A stretch of DNA of 64,000 nucleotides, from the NCBI RefSeq assembly GCF_014207845.1, contig NZ_JACHLC010000001.1, forward strand, positions 1,488,001 to 1,552,000, in the 5' to 3' direction. This document shows, piece after piece, positions 35,554 to 44,472 of the stretch; position 1 is the stretch's first letter, and every line of letters starts with the position of its first letter. Made by a program: the position numbers and the translations under genes. The DNA comes from Chryseobacterium shigense (lineage in GTDB: Bacteria; Bacteroidota; Bacteroidia; Flavobacteriales; Weeksellaceae). The notes below the pieces were generated by a model that ran no database searches, had not been told where the DNA came from, and saw only the letters and a list, made by a program, of their open reading frames with translations.

Positions 35554-35571
35554 ACTCTGTCTACATTTAAA

Positions 35572-36177
35572 TTAATTACTCCCATTAAAAATTTCTGCCG
35601 TTGCCTGCCCTGCCTGGTTTATTCCTTCTTTTTTTATCACTTTTTTTAAAGTAAGAAGAATCACCCTGCAGTCTGTTTCAAATGACAAATGATCTATATA
35701 CCATATGTCCAGTTCAAATTTTTTTGTCCACGAAATAGTATTTCTTCCATTCACCTGTGCCCAGCCCGTAATACCGGGGCGTATATTGTGTCTTCTTTTC
35801 TGATCTTCATTGTATAAAGGAATATATTGTGGCAGCAGGGGTCTCGGACCTATAAGTGCCATATCTCCTTTTAATACATTAATTAGCTGCGGAAGCTCAT
35901 CCAGGGAAGTCTGGCGGATAAAACGCCCGATAGCCGTCAAACGTTCCGAATCCGGCAGGTAATGGCCCTGTCTGTCTTTTTTATCATTCATTGTTTTGAA
36001 CTTGATGATGCTGAACATTTTTTCATTCAGGCCCGGTCTGGTCTGAACAAAAAAAGGCTTACCCTGATTTGCGATGTACAGTAACACTGTTACCACGATA
36101 AAAACAGGAGATAACAAAATCAGGCCTGTTAATGCAACCGTAAAGTCTATCATCCGTTTAAAAAAAAATTTATACAC
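35572..36177 (-). CDS. Initiating sugar-1-phosphate transferase (PglC/WcaJ family)
   Basis: About 201 residues. A single N-terminal membrane hairpin (FFFKRMIDFTVALTGLILLSPVFIVV) is followed by the catalytic domain of small monotopic phosphoglycosyl transferases (FKTMNDKK, TSLDELPQLINVLKGDMALIGPRPLL, RPGITGWAQVNGRN). It moves a sugar-1-phosphate from a UDP-sugar to undecaprenyl phosphate to start each repeat unit. The small size and the adjacent PglD/PglE genes favour a diNAcBac-type substrate. I use GTG at 36177 (8-base overlap with the glycosyltransferase stop); an ATG 12 codons upstream would lie inside that gene. Confidence 0.85.
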   Translation of the reverse strand: MYKFFFKRMIDFTVALTGLILLSPVFIVVTVLLYIANQGKPFFVQTRPGLNEKMFSIIKFKTMNDKKDRQGHYLPDSERLTAIGRFIRQTSLDELPQLINVLKGDMALIGPRPLLPQYIPLYNEDQKRRHNIRPGITGWAQVNGRNTISWTKKFELDIWYIDHLSFETDCRVILLTLKKVIKKEGINQAGQATAEIFNGSN

Positions 36178-37339
36178 GATATTTTCTTTCTTTAAGCAGT
36201 TTGTTATATTCACTTAATAAGGCATCCCAAACCACGGACTGCTCATAGCGGGACTGAATCATTGGCCGGGCATTCATTTTCAGCTGATGATAATAATCCA
36301 CATCTGATATCATTCTTATCATTGCTTCTTTGAGCTTCTCACTATTCTTTGCCGGAACTATGACTCCGTTCCTGTTTTCTACAATAATTTCGTTGCAGCC
36401 ATTGATATTGGAAACGATACTTGGCAATCCCATCGCTCCGGCCTGCATTACCACATTGGGAAAACCTTCCCGGTAACTTGGAAAAACCAATGCATCAGCA
36501 ATTGCAAAATAAGGGCGGACATCTTTCTGAAAGCCTACAGATATGATATCAGGATTATTTTTAATCTCTTCCAAGGTGTTCTGTTCCAGCGGATCCAGTT
36601 CCTGTTCCAGCGGACCAACCAATAATAATTTAGGCCGGTATTGTGTGCTTCCTGTTTTATTTAAAAAGGAAAATGCTTTAACCAGTTCATTAATTCCTTT
36701 GTCTCCTACCAAACGTCCTACAAATACAAAAACAAAATGAGTGTCTTTGATATTCAGTTCCTGCTTTAGAAGCTGTCTCTGTTCTGCAGTAATCTGCCCA
36801 TGTGAAAAATAGGTCAGGTCGATCCCATTTACATTTCCGTTCCCGATCACTTTTAACGATTTTGAAGTGATTCTGTATTGCATCAAATCTTTTTTCACTC
36901 CTTCTCCTTCCGGATAAACATGGGTAGCAGCCCAGCACAACAACTGGTCCATGCTGATAAGAAGTTTCTGCACCGCTCCTTTCCTGGTTGGAAAAATAAG
37001 CCCTGTAAATGTGTGCATACGGATAGGTACTCCGGCAATTTTACCCGCCAGCATTGTTAAAAGCCCTGCTTTAGGGGTAATGGAATGTACAATAAGGGGT
37101 TTTTCTATTTTTAAAATTTTATATAACTGATAGAGAGAAGTCAGGTCTTTTAAAGGACTTATTCCTCTTTCCATATTGACTTCAATTGTTTTTATACCTT
37201 CTCTCTGCTCTACTTCATCAAGCAAATGACCTTTGGAAGCTATTCCCACAACTTCATAAAATCCATTTAAAAACTTTAACTGTCCTTTTAACAAAACATT
37301 TAAAGACAATGGTATTGTTGATGTCCGGATTAGTTTCAT
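36170..37339 (-). CDS. Glycosyltransferase family 4
   Basis: 389 residues, GT-B fold. The C-terminal domain shows the retaining GT4 signature (FVFVGRLVGDKGINELVKAF and the E-x7-E motif in PSYREGFPNVVMQAGAMGLP). The N-terminal part (HSITPKAGLLTMLAGKIAGV, HTFTGLIFPT) resembles transferases that add the second sugar, such as PglA or CapM. It overlaps the PglC-type gene and likely acts next after it. The sugar donor cannot be told. Confidence 0.86.
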   Translation of the reverse strand: MKLIRTSTIPLSLNVLLKGQLKFLNGFYEVVGIASKGHLLDEVEQREGIKTIEVNMERGISPLKDLTSLYQLYKILKIEKPLIVHSITPKAGLLTMLAGKIAGVPIRMHTFTGLIFPTRKGAVQKLLISMDQLLCWAATHVYPEGEGVKKDLMQYRITSKSLKVIGNGNVNGIDLTYFSHGQITAEQRQLLKQELNIKDTHFVFVFVGRLVGDKGINELVKAFSFLNKTGSTQYRPKLLLVGPLEQELDPLEQNTLEEIKNNPDIISVGFQKDVRPYFAIADALVFPSYREGFPNVVMQAGAMGLPSIVSNINGCNEIIVENRNGVIVPAKNSEKLKEAMIRMISDVDYYHQLKMNARPMIQSRYEQSVVWDALLSEYNKLLKERKYRV

Positions 37340-37341
37340 AT

Positions 37342-38667
37342 TTAATATAAGGATTGAATGTCTTTTATTAATCTGTTTCTGCTCTCTGCAACCAGGCTCA
37401 TAGACTGATCCAGCTTCAGTTTGATCTGATCGTATTCTGAAATAGCCTTATCAAACATTTTTATCAGCAGGTCCGGCTGTACATCCTGAATCTGAATAAC
37501 ATAATCGTCCAGATTAAAATCTCCCATAATTCCCAGCGCCTTGTTGCCTCCATACCCTATTGCAATGGAAGGAACTAAGGAGGTAAGTGAAAATATGATG
37601 GAATGAAAACGTGTCCCTATGAAAAAATAAAAATTGGAATAAACTGCTTTCAGGACATCACAGGATAGGTTTTCATTGATCCAGATGATATCGGGATGCT
37701 GGATTTTCTCAAGCAAATCTTTTATGGCATTACGGTCATCTTCATGAGAATTCGGGCCTAAAGACTGGTTACATAAAGCAACCTTGTATCCTTTGCTTAA
37801 GAGATGCTTGGTAAGCTCCACAACCGAGTCGATGTATTTTTTGTACAATGCTTCCGGATTTGGTAAGCCCGGGAAACGCCACGGCCGGATGGTAACTCCT
37901 ACAATTTTATCTTCTTTTGTTATATTATATTTCTGTAATATTTTCAGTGCTTCTTCCTGACTTCCTTTTTCCAGGAAAAATCCAAGATCCATTTCTACAG
38001 GAATATTTTTGCCCAATAACTCACTTAAGCTTTTTGCAGATACATTTTCACGTGCATACACCAAATCCAGCTGATTGAATACTGTACGTACCTGTTGTTT
38101 AACCGTCAGCCCTATAAACGGTCCATAAGAATTGGGCAGAAAAACTACTTTTTTTCCCAACGCTTTGGCAAGTCTTACATAAAACAGGAAATACCACATT
38201 AAATACGGAGCTGTTTTTTCACCATAAGCATGGATAAAACCTCCGCCTTTCACAAAAACGGTTTTCGCCTCATGAAACTGCTTAACGGTTTGGTAGGTCT
38301 TATCATCAAAGTTTTTCTTTACTTTTTCAAGATCGCTGCATATTTTAATGAGATGCCTGGTGTTTTTAAAATCCATTCCTGCATTTTTAATCTGCTTCAA
38401 AAGCTCAAATCCGGATTCTTTTATATGCTGATCGGCTTTATGCTGCCCTCTTCGCGGATGCTTTAAAATATTATCCAATAGTTTGAAGCCGTGTTCCTCG
38501 GACTGCTTGCATAACAGTGCCCTTTCTTCGTCATTATCTCCGGCGTCCAGTATGTACACTTCATCATAAAGCCCGGTATCTTTTGCCAGCCTCCAGCTTT
38601 CCCAGACCAATGCCTGATCTCCTTTATTCAAATCCGTTACTCCCGGTACTATTATAGCATTGTTCAT
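37342..38667 (-). CDS. Polysaccharide pyruvyl transferase family protein
   Basis: 441 residues. Signatures of the CsaB/WcaK-type pyruvyl transferase family: NKGDQALVWESW near the N-terminus, FVKGGGFIHAYG, VFLPNSYGPFIG, and GTRFHSIIFSLTSLVPSIAIGYGGNKA near the C-terminus. It would transfer a pyruvate ketal from phosphoenolpyruvate to a sugar of the repeat unit, adding negative charge. Two bases separate it from the GT4 gene and one from the GT2 gene, so it is a tight operon member. Confidence 0.85.
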   Translation of the reverse strand: MNNAIIVPGVTDLNKGDQALVWESWRLAKDTGLYDEVYILDAGDNDEERALLCKQSEEHGFKLLDNILKHPRRGQHKADQHIKESGFELLKQIKNAGMDFKNTRHLIKICSDLEKVKKNFDDKTYQTVKQFHEAKTVFVKGGGFIHAYGEKTAPYLMWYFLFYVRLAKALGKKVVFLPNSYGPFIGLTVKQQVRTVFNQLDLVYARENVSAKSLSELLGKNIPVEMDLGFFLEKGSQEEALKILQKYNITKEDKIVGVTIRPWRFPGLPNPEALYKKYIDSVVELTKHLLSKGYKVALCNQSLGPNSHEDDRNAIKDLLEKIQHPDIIWINENLSCDVLKAVYSNFYFFIGTRFHSIIFSLTSLVPSIAIGYGGNKALGIMGDFNLDDYVIQIQDVQPDLLIKMFDKAISEYDQIKLKLDQSMSLVAESRNRLIKDIQSLY

Positions 38668-38668
38668 T

Positions 38669-39580
38669 CTAAATCAGTTTTCCTTGTTTAATCCTTTGTG
38701 TGTTCTGTTTTACTTTATGGCTGATGTATACATTGAGTGCTATTCCGAAGGGAATGGCTATGAGCGTATAAAACCTGTTGGGGGAATCTTTAAAGAAATT
38801 CCATTTTTTGGCAAAAAGACATGAGGAGATATAATGTACTGAGTTCTTCAGCACTATTTTTTTACTGATTCCGTATTTCATTTTTACTTTTCTGTATTCG
38901 ATAAATGAATTGGGACTGTCTTTATATCTTTTGTAGAGTCCATTGGACAGGCCGTCCTGCTGGTATTCTATGATACAGTAAATTTCATTTGAGAGAAGGA
39001 ATTTATACTCCTGGTCAATCAGGGTAAAGATCCAGCTGACTTCATGAAAAATTTCATTTTCAAAATAGGGATACGGCAGGTACTTTTTGTACACTTCCGT
39101 ATCAAAAATATATTTCTTGTCTCCTTTAATTTTGTAGTGATCTACCAGTTCAGAATATGTAGATTCTTTAATATCCGGTAAGTGTTCGCCTGCCACGGAA
39201 CCATCTTCATAGGCATCCAGACCAATAATCCCTGCGGAATTGGCTTTTTTATTGGTTTTCCAAAATTTTAATATGTTTTCGATGCTGTCATCCGGCATGT
39301 AATCATCTGAATCGATACAGGTGAATAATTCAGTATCTATATAATTCAAAGCTAAAATCTGGGCGGCCAGTTTTCCTTTATTCTTCTGGTAATAATATTG
39401 TATTTCAATGCTGCCTTCTTCTATCCATTGCTGAACCTGAGCGGAAGTATTATCACCTGAGCCATCGTCTACAATGATCCATTTAAAATCCTGGCTGCTT
39501 TGGCTGCACAGGGAATTATAAAGCCTGGCTAGAGTCTTTTCTCTATCGAAAGTAGGTGTAAAAACGGTAATTGACTTCAT
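38669..39580 (-). CDS. Glycosyltransferase family 2
   Basis: 303 residues, GT-A fold: SITVFTPTFDREKTLARLY at the start, WIIVDDGSGDNTS (~35-47) and the DxD-type CIDSDDYMPDD (~92-102) for metal and UDP-sugar binding. The C-terminal ~80 residues are basic with a weakly hydrophobic stretch (FYTLIAIPFGIALNVYI) that may touch the membrane. It overlaps the next GT4 gene by 4 bases. Confidence 0.86.
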   Translation of the reverse strand: MKSITVFTPTFDREKTLARLYNSLCSQSSQDFKWIIVDDGSGDNTSAQVQQWIEEGSIEIQYYYQKNKGKLAAQILALNYIDTELFTCIDSDDYMPDDSIENILKFWKTNKKANSAGIIGLDAYEDGSVAGEHLPDIKESTYSELVDHYKIKGDKKYIFDTEVYKKYLPYPYFENEIFHEVSWIFTLIDQEYKFLLSNEIYCIIEYQQDGLSNGLYKRYKDSPNSFIEYRKVKMKYGISKKIVLKNSVHYISSCLFAKKWNFFKDSPNRFYTLIAIPFGIALNVYISHKVKQNTQRIKQGKLI

Positions 39581-40743
39581 GCTTTACCCAATTTTTTAAA
39601 GATTTTATCGAACTCCTCTACCTGGTTTTTCCTGTCGTAATTATTGAGGATCAGCGATTTTCCGTTGCCGGCGATAAACTGATACAATTCCCTGTCATAA
39701 TAGAGTTTACAGATATATTCATAATAATCATCCACGTTATTGTGGGTAGCAATATATCCGGTAAAATTGTGCAGGATATAATCTGTAACTCCTCCCACGG
39801 GATTGGCAATAACAGGTATTTCAAATGCCAAGGCTTCCATAATTACACGGGGCAAACCCTCGGTATCGGACGGATGTATGAGAATATCACTGTTTTTAAA
39901 AATACTGTACGGATCTTTCTGGTTGAGCAGAATCTCTACATGATTATCCAGCTTATACTGATTAATTTCAGCCCTGATTTTATTTAAAAAATTCTCTGAA
40001 ACGGGTGTATCATATACAGCTCCCATCAGAATCATCTTAAAATTAATACTGTTATCCTTTAGCTTCTTTGCCAAAGAAATTGACAGATCCTGACCTTTTG
40101 CCGGTAAAAAGCCGCCACAATGCAGGATCACCATAGGATCATTATCCTTACGCTCCGGTTTTTCTTTTTTGTACCGATCTACTTTCGTCAGATCAATAGC
40201 ATTGGGTACAACAAAGATTTTTTCCAAAGGAGCCAAACCGCCCGTATAGATGGCCTGTCTTGTAGACTGGGATACTCCGATGAAATAATCGGAATTATAC
40301 TTAAACATTAATTTTTTAAGGAAACCTATAGAATTATAAGCAAACCAGCCTCTTGCAAAATAAGCTATCTTATAGTCTTTCCCTTTCTTTAAGAGCGAAT
40401 TGGTTTTGATGTTATTGATGATCACCACATCCGGCTTAAAGGTGCTCTGAAATTTTTTAAATTCTTTTTTCAGCCTGATCCAGTCCAATAAAAACAAAAT
40501 GATATTGATCCCTATCTTAAAGGGATTTCTGGTACCAAAAATTGCAATTGGGCTATCATTTTTCTTTAAAATCTGTATTGGGATCTTATTGGCCTGCACA
40601 TCTTCTATAAATTCACTGCAACTGCCCCAGAAATCTACGATAACCGAATTATGCCCCTCTTCATTTAGTCGTTTTGCCAATTCTATGGTGCTTTTACGAG
40701 CACCACCATGAATCTGAACGGCTTCAAGGAAAATTATATTCAT
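39577..40743 (-). CDS. Glycosyltransferase family 4
   Basis: 388 residues, GT-B fold with N-terminal VQIHGGARKSTIELAKRLNE and the C-terminal GT4 core (MVILHCGGFLPAKGQDLSI, DILIHPSDTEGLPRVIMEAL). It is the first gene of the downstream half of the locus after a 368-base gap, with only a one-mismatch -7 element (CAATTTTG, 40778-40785) before it. Confidence 0.85.
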   Translation of the reverse strand: MNIIFLEAVQIHGGARKSTIELAKRLNEEGHNSVIVDFWGSCSEFIEDVQANKIPIQILKKNDSPIAIFGTRNPFKIGINIILFLLDWIRLKKEFKKFQSTFKPDVVIINNIKTNSLLKKGKDYKIAYFARGWFAYNSIGFLKKLMFKYNSDYFIGVSQSTRQAIYTGGLAPLEKIFVVPNAIDLTKVDRYKKEKPERKDNDPMVILHCGGFLPAKGQDLSISLAKKLKDNSINFKMILMGAVYDTPVSENFLNKIRAEINQYKLDNHVEILLNQKDPYSIFKNSDILIHPSDTEGLPRVIMEALAFEIPVIANPVGGVTDYILHNFTGYIATHNNVDDYYEYICKLYYDRELYQFIAGNGKSLILNNYDRKNQVEEFDKIFKKLGKA

Positions 40744-41111
40744 TTTATATCACTTTCATTATTGTTGTATAATCAGACAAAATTGAGTTATAAGTTTTTT
40801 AAAGCTAAGTTTCACATGAGTGAACAATTACAATATCTTCAAAGCTAAAAGCCTGAAAATGTTGTCAGTATTTTCAATAATTAAAATGATTTTTTTTCAA
40901 ATCTGTGTGTGCAGATATAGTAAAGATGTAGTAAAATTATTTTTAAAATAATATAATTATGTAAACTATTTATTAATATAATTTAATTATGAATGAATTT
41001 TTCACTACATAAAGCAAATATACAAAAAAATAATATATCACAAATATTTGAATCAAAGATTATTTTTAATATCTTATGGCAAAATGAAAAAATATCAGAA
41101 AAATATTAGGT
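40744..41111. other. AT-rich gap inside the polysaccharide locus
   Basis: No open frame was found. It contains a TTTCAC-N4-GTGAAC inverted repeat (40810-40825) and a long run of A/T-rich sequence. It separates two blocks of tightly overlapping genes and may carry a promoter for the lower block. Confidence 0.5.
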
Positions 41112-42140
41112 TTATGGAAACTTATTTAAAAAACTATTAACAATTTCATATTCAAGATTAACTCCGGATTCATTCCAGCTCAGCGACTTATCGTAAAAAC
41201 CTAAGCAACGGTCATAAACATAAGGCTGGAATCCATAACTGATCTCTACCATCAAGGGATTATCCCCGGAATCAAAGATAAAGTCATACGCAACACATAC
41301 CATATTCAATTGCTGAGCAGTTTTAAAAGCAATACTCACTGATTCCAGGTTAAATTTTCCGGGCGCAAATTCCAGCATACCACTTCCGGAAGCCCTGAAA
41401 TCGTTATCTCTGGTATTTCTTTTCAGATAATAACATTTATCGCCAATCACGATGAGTCTTATATCATAGGTAAGTCCGGGAATAAACTCCTGGAAGTAAA
41501 CATAGTTTCTCTGTTTGGGAAAAACTTTGTACTGTTTATCTACAAAAATCCCTTTAAAACCCCATTTTACAACTCTTAAAAAATTATGCACTGTTTTCTG
41601 TCTCCAGAATCTTTCGATGGTATCTGTAAAAACCGTCCAGGAATCAAAAGCGTTAAATCCACATCCAAAAGCCTGATTTATAATCTTTCTTGCCTGGCTT
41701 TTTGTTTTAATAAGCTTTACATTAATGGATCCGGCTCCTCCCTTTAATTTAAAAACCTTCGGGAATGACGTATTTTCTATATATTCTTCCGCTTCTTTCC
41801 GGTGATAAAAAACGTCTGCTTTTACCAATGGTACCCCCAAAGCTTCCAGGAGATACTTCTGGGCTACTTTATCGTCAAAATGCCAGTAAGCATCCTCTTC
41901 CGGAAAGGTTTCGATCCCGATCTGCTTAAGGGATCTGAACAAGGTTTTTGCATGCAGCATATCTTCATAATAATTCTGATTGAAATGCCACATAAAATGG
42001 GTTACTTTATTTTCTTTTACCTGCCCGATAATATCATTATCAAATGCATTCAATATCACATAAGGTATATTTTTTTCTTCCAGATATTCAATCCAGCGGT
42101 CAGAAAAGCTTCCTTTACGGTGATGTACTGCTATCTTCAT
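41112..42140 (-). CDS. ATP-grasp-fold enzyme in the polysaccharide locus
   Basis: 342 residues. The N-terminal ~100 residues form a Rossmann-like preATP-grasp domain (HHRKGSFSDRWIEYLEEKNIPYV). From ~100 the ATP-grasp fold follows: FPKVFKLKGGAGSINVKLI (ATP-binding strand and Gly-rich loop), YVYFQEFIPGLTYDIRLIVIG (the E/D-x-R segment) and PLMVEISYGFQP (metal-binding Glu with following residues). Such enzymes join a carboxylate to an amine or amino acid through an acyl phosphate. In a polysaccharide locus it may attach an amino acid to a uronic acid; this is inference. It overlaps the flippase gene by 4 bases. Confidence 0.78.
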   Translation of the reverse strand: MKIAVHHRKGSFSDRWIEYLEEKNIPYVILNAFDNDIIGQVKENKVTHFMWHFNQNYYEDMLHAKTLFRSLKQIGIETFPEEDAYWHFDDKVAQKYLLEALGVPLVKADVFYHRKEAEEYIENTSFPKVFKLKGGAGSINVKLIKTKSQARKIINQAFGCGFNAFDSWTVFTDTIERFWRQKTVHNFLRVVKWGFKGIFVDKQYKVFPKQRNYVYFQEFIPGLTYDIRLIVIGDKCYYLKRNTRDNDFRASGSGMLEFAPGKFNLESVSIAFKTAQQLNMVCVAYDFIFDSGDNPLMVEISYGFQPYVYDRCLGFYDKSLSWNESGVNLEYEIVNSFLNKFP

Positions 42141-43375
42141 TTCTTCGTTTTAAAAAATTTATAAAATAATCCTCCGCCCATAATGCATCTTGCCAGGGAT
42201 AAATTAATAGCAGCCCCAAGAACAGAATAAAAGTGAATCAGGGGATAAGCCAAAATAAAACCCAGGACAGAGGCCAGTAAGGTATTTTTCATAACTAATT
42301 TATCCTGACGGTGCACAATAAAATAATTGAGTCCGAAAATATTATATAAGGTGTAACCAAACAATCCTATCGCCAATATGAATAAGATCCAGAATGCATT
42401 TTCATAGTTTATATTCAGGTACCAGAAGATTAATTTATTAAAAGCCAGCACGCCAATAATCATTGCGCTTATGGTAATGAGCATCATGTTCTTATACCAT
42501 TGGAATGCATCTTTTTTGCGGTTCAGGAATGGGAAGAATACACGGGAAAGAATTTCAATCAGGGTTACAATCAGGTTAACTACCGTTAAAATAGCCTGGT
42601 AAATCCCCACCAGCTTTGGTGTTCCTAAAATTCCCAACAGAAAAGTACTGGTATTGTTGTAGAGATTCGGGACAAACTGGTTGATGAAAATGGGCGAATT
42701 GGTTTTTATCGTTTTAACAATCAGCTTATAAGGCAGAAATATGAATTTCAGTTTGTATTTCTTTACCAGCACATATTGCCCTACCAAGCCTGCTCCCACA
42801 TATCCGGCGCTTTGCAGAAGAGGATAAATCCAGAAATCACTTTCCTTTTTAATAAAAATAAAGACACATAAGGTAAAAAAGAGTTTAATTCCCAAATTCA
42901 GATAAGTGATATAGCGCATCTTTTCAATACCTTGAAAAAACCATTCGGGAAATAATACATAGCCTAATAAAAGCAAGCTTGTATAAAAATAAATTTCCCT
43001 GTTCTCGTAGAACGGCGGATACAGATAAACCGCTATAGCAATGATAAGCCAGGATAACAACAGGAAAAGTGTTTTAATTGTTAAAACCTTACTGTAGATG
43101 ATATTCAGCCTTTTCGGGCTATCCCTGTAAATGGCCACGTCACGGGTTGCTGTAATCCTGAAGCTAAAATCCGTCAGGGCAGTAAAGTAAGCAATAAGTG
43201 ATGCTGAAAAAACAATGACTCCATATTTTTCAAAGCCTATTACCCTCAGAATATAAGGCAGAGTAACTAACGGCAGTACCATACCTATCAGTTGCAATGC
43301 GGATAATGAAACGAAGTTTTCCAACAGCGCTTTTTTATCTTTGGTATTAAAAATTTTCTTTATTCTGTTAACCAT
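42137..43375 (-). CDS. wzx: Polysaccharide flippase (Wzx-type)
   Basis: 412 residues with about 12 membrane helices and the N-terminal pattern of Wzx proteins (NFVSLSALQLIGMVLPLVTLPYILRVIGFEKYG). It should move undecaprenyl-linked repeat units across the inner membrane. It sits between the ATP-grasp and the beta-helix genes with 4- and 1-base overlaps. The symbol is by function, not by close similarity. Confidence 0.85.
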   Translation of the reverse strand: MVNRIKKIFNTKDKKALLENFVSLSALQLIGMVLPLVTLPYILRVIGFEKYGVIVFSASLIAYFTALTDFSFRITATRDVAIYRDSPKRLNIIYSKVLTIKTLFLLLSWLIIAIAVYLYPPFYENREIYFYTSLLLLGYVLFPEWFFQGIEKMRYITYLNLGIKLFFTLCVFIFIKKESDFWIYPLLQSAGYVGAGLVGQYVLVKKYKLKFIFLPYKLIVKTIKTNSPIFINQFVPNLYNNTSTFLLGILGTPKLVGIYQAILTVVNLIVTLIEILSRVFFPFLNRKKDAFQWYKNMMLITISAMIIGVLAFNKLIFWYLNINYENAFWILFILAIGLFGYTLYNIFGLNYFIVHRQDKLVMKNTLLASVLGFILAYPLIHFYSVLGAAINLSLARCIMGGGLFYKFFKTKK

Positions 43376-44472
43376 TATTTCAAGGTAATCGTTTCGGCAT
43401 TGTTTTTAAATTTCTGGCCAAAGCCATTTGCATTTTTGGAAGATGCACCCAGTTTTCCAAAATCCATATTCACATTCACCTGGTGCGAAGCTCCTTTAAA
43501 TGACCTGAATTTTGCCGTTGCATTATTTTGTGAAGAAAAATTGCTTACGCTGATATTCCCGTTAAGCTGAGGGAAGCCTGCATTGGGCTTGTCCCTGGTT
43601 ACAGCCAGCCCGAAGCCGATCCTGGAACCGTTATCTTTAAAATTATTAATCGCCACTGAAATGGCCTTCTGCTGTTTTCCAACCATATTTCCGGGAGAAA
43701 TGATGATTCCGTAGTTGCCGTTGTTTTCAGTTTCGATATTGTTAAGCTTAACGTTTTTTACTTCGTAGGAATTACTGTCCGGCTCAATATCTATTCCCGC
43801 CTGAGGATTAGTTCCGGATGTATTGGCGATGTAAGCATTCTCCAACAGCAGATTAACGACACCCCCAATAGTTAATCCGTTTCTGCGGTTATCTTTTAAA
43901 ATTACATTCTTAATCGTTATGTCTGAAGAGTTAATATTATTTCTGCTGCCTATACAAATACCATCGCCCCAGTTGCTTTCAATATAAGAACCAATGATAT
44001 TGATTTTGCCTGATGACAGTATATAGATTCCCATTCCCCATTCTCCGGCAGCCGATAAATGCTTGTGTTTATCTCCTGTAATATTGGGATAATAGATATC
44101 TACATTCTGAATATTGAACAAATTAAGCATCCCGTTACGGTCCTTACCGTTAGGCTTCATGATAAGTTTTGAGCTTTTCTGAAAAAGAATTTTCTGGTTG
44201 GATTTCAGTACCAATCCGTTTTCATTGATAAGAACAGGAAAATCAGGCATTATAAGGGCAGAATTTTCGTTGAGTCCTTTCTGGATGTAAGAAGTATAAT
44301 CCGTATCTCCGTTTTTAGAATACCCTTCCGGAAGATAGGAAGTTATGTCTTTTGCCTTTTGAAAATATTTGCTTCTGACTGTTTCATACCCTGAAAAACG
44401 GTCTTTAACATAATATTGACAATTTCCTAAAAAATATATCAAGACAAAAAATAAGAATATCAGCTTTTTCAT
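43375..44472 (-). CDS. Exported right-handed beta-helix protein of the polysaccharide locus
   Basis: 365 residues with a signal peptide (1-18, ...FLGNCQ). Residues ~90-340 show parallel beta-helix repeats (FNIQNVDIYYPNITGD, SDITIKNVILKDNRRNGLTIGG, VKNVKLNNIETENNGNYGI), as in pectate lyase C-like and mannuronan epimerase-like proteins. It lies between the Wzx and Wzy genes with 1- and 4-base overlaps, so it belongs to the operon. It may cut, epimerise or bind the polymer in the periplasm, as AlgG or AlgL do for alginate. Catalytic residues were not identified. Confidence 0.75.
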   Translation of the reverse strand: MKKLIFLFFVLIYFLGNCQYYVKDRFSGYETVRSKYFQKAKDITSYLPEGYSKNGDTDYTSYIQKGLNENSALIMPDFPVLINENGLVLKSNQKILFQKSSKLIMKPNGKDRNGMLNLFNIQNVDIYYPNITGDKHKHLSAAGEWGMGIYILSSGKINIIGSYIESNWGDGICIGSRNNINSSDITIKNVILKDNRRNGLTIGGVVNLLLENAYIANTSGTNPQAGIDIEPDSNSYEVKNVKLNNIETENNGNYGIIISPGNMVGKQQKAISVAINNFKDNGSRIGFGLAVTRDKPNAGFPQLNGNISVSNFSSQNNATAKFRSFKGASHQVNVNMDFGKLGASSKNANGFGQKFKNNAETITLK

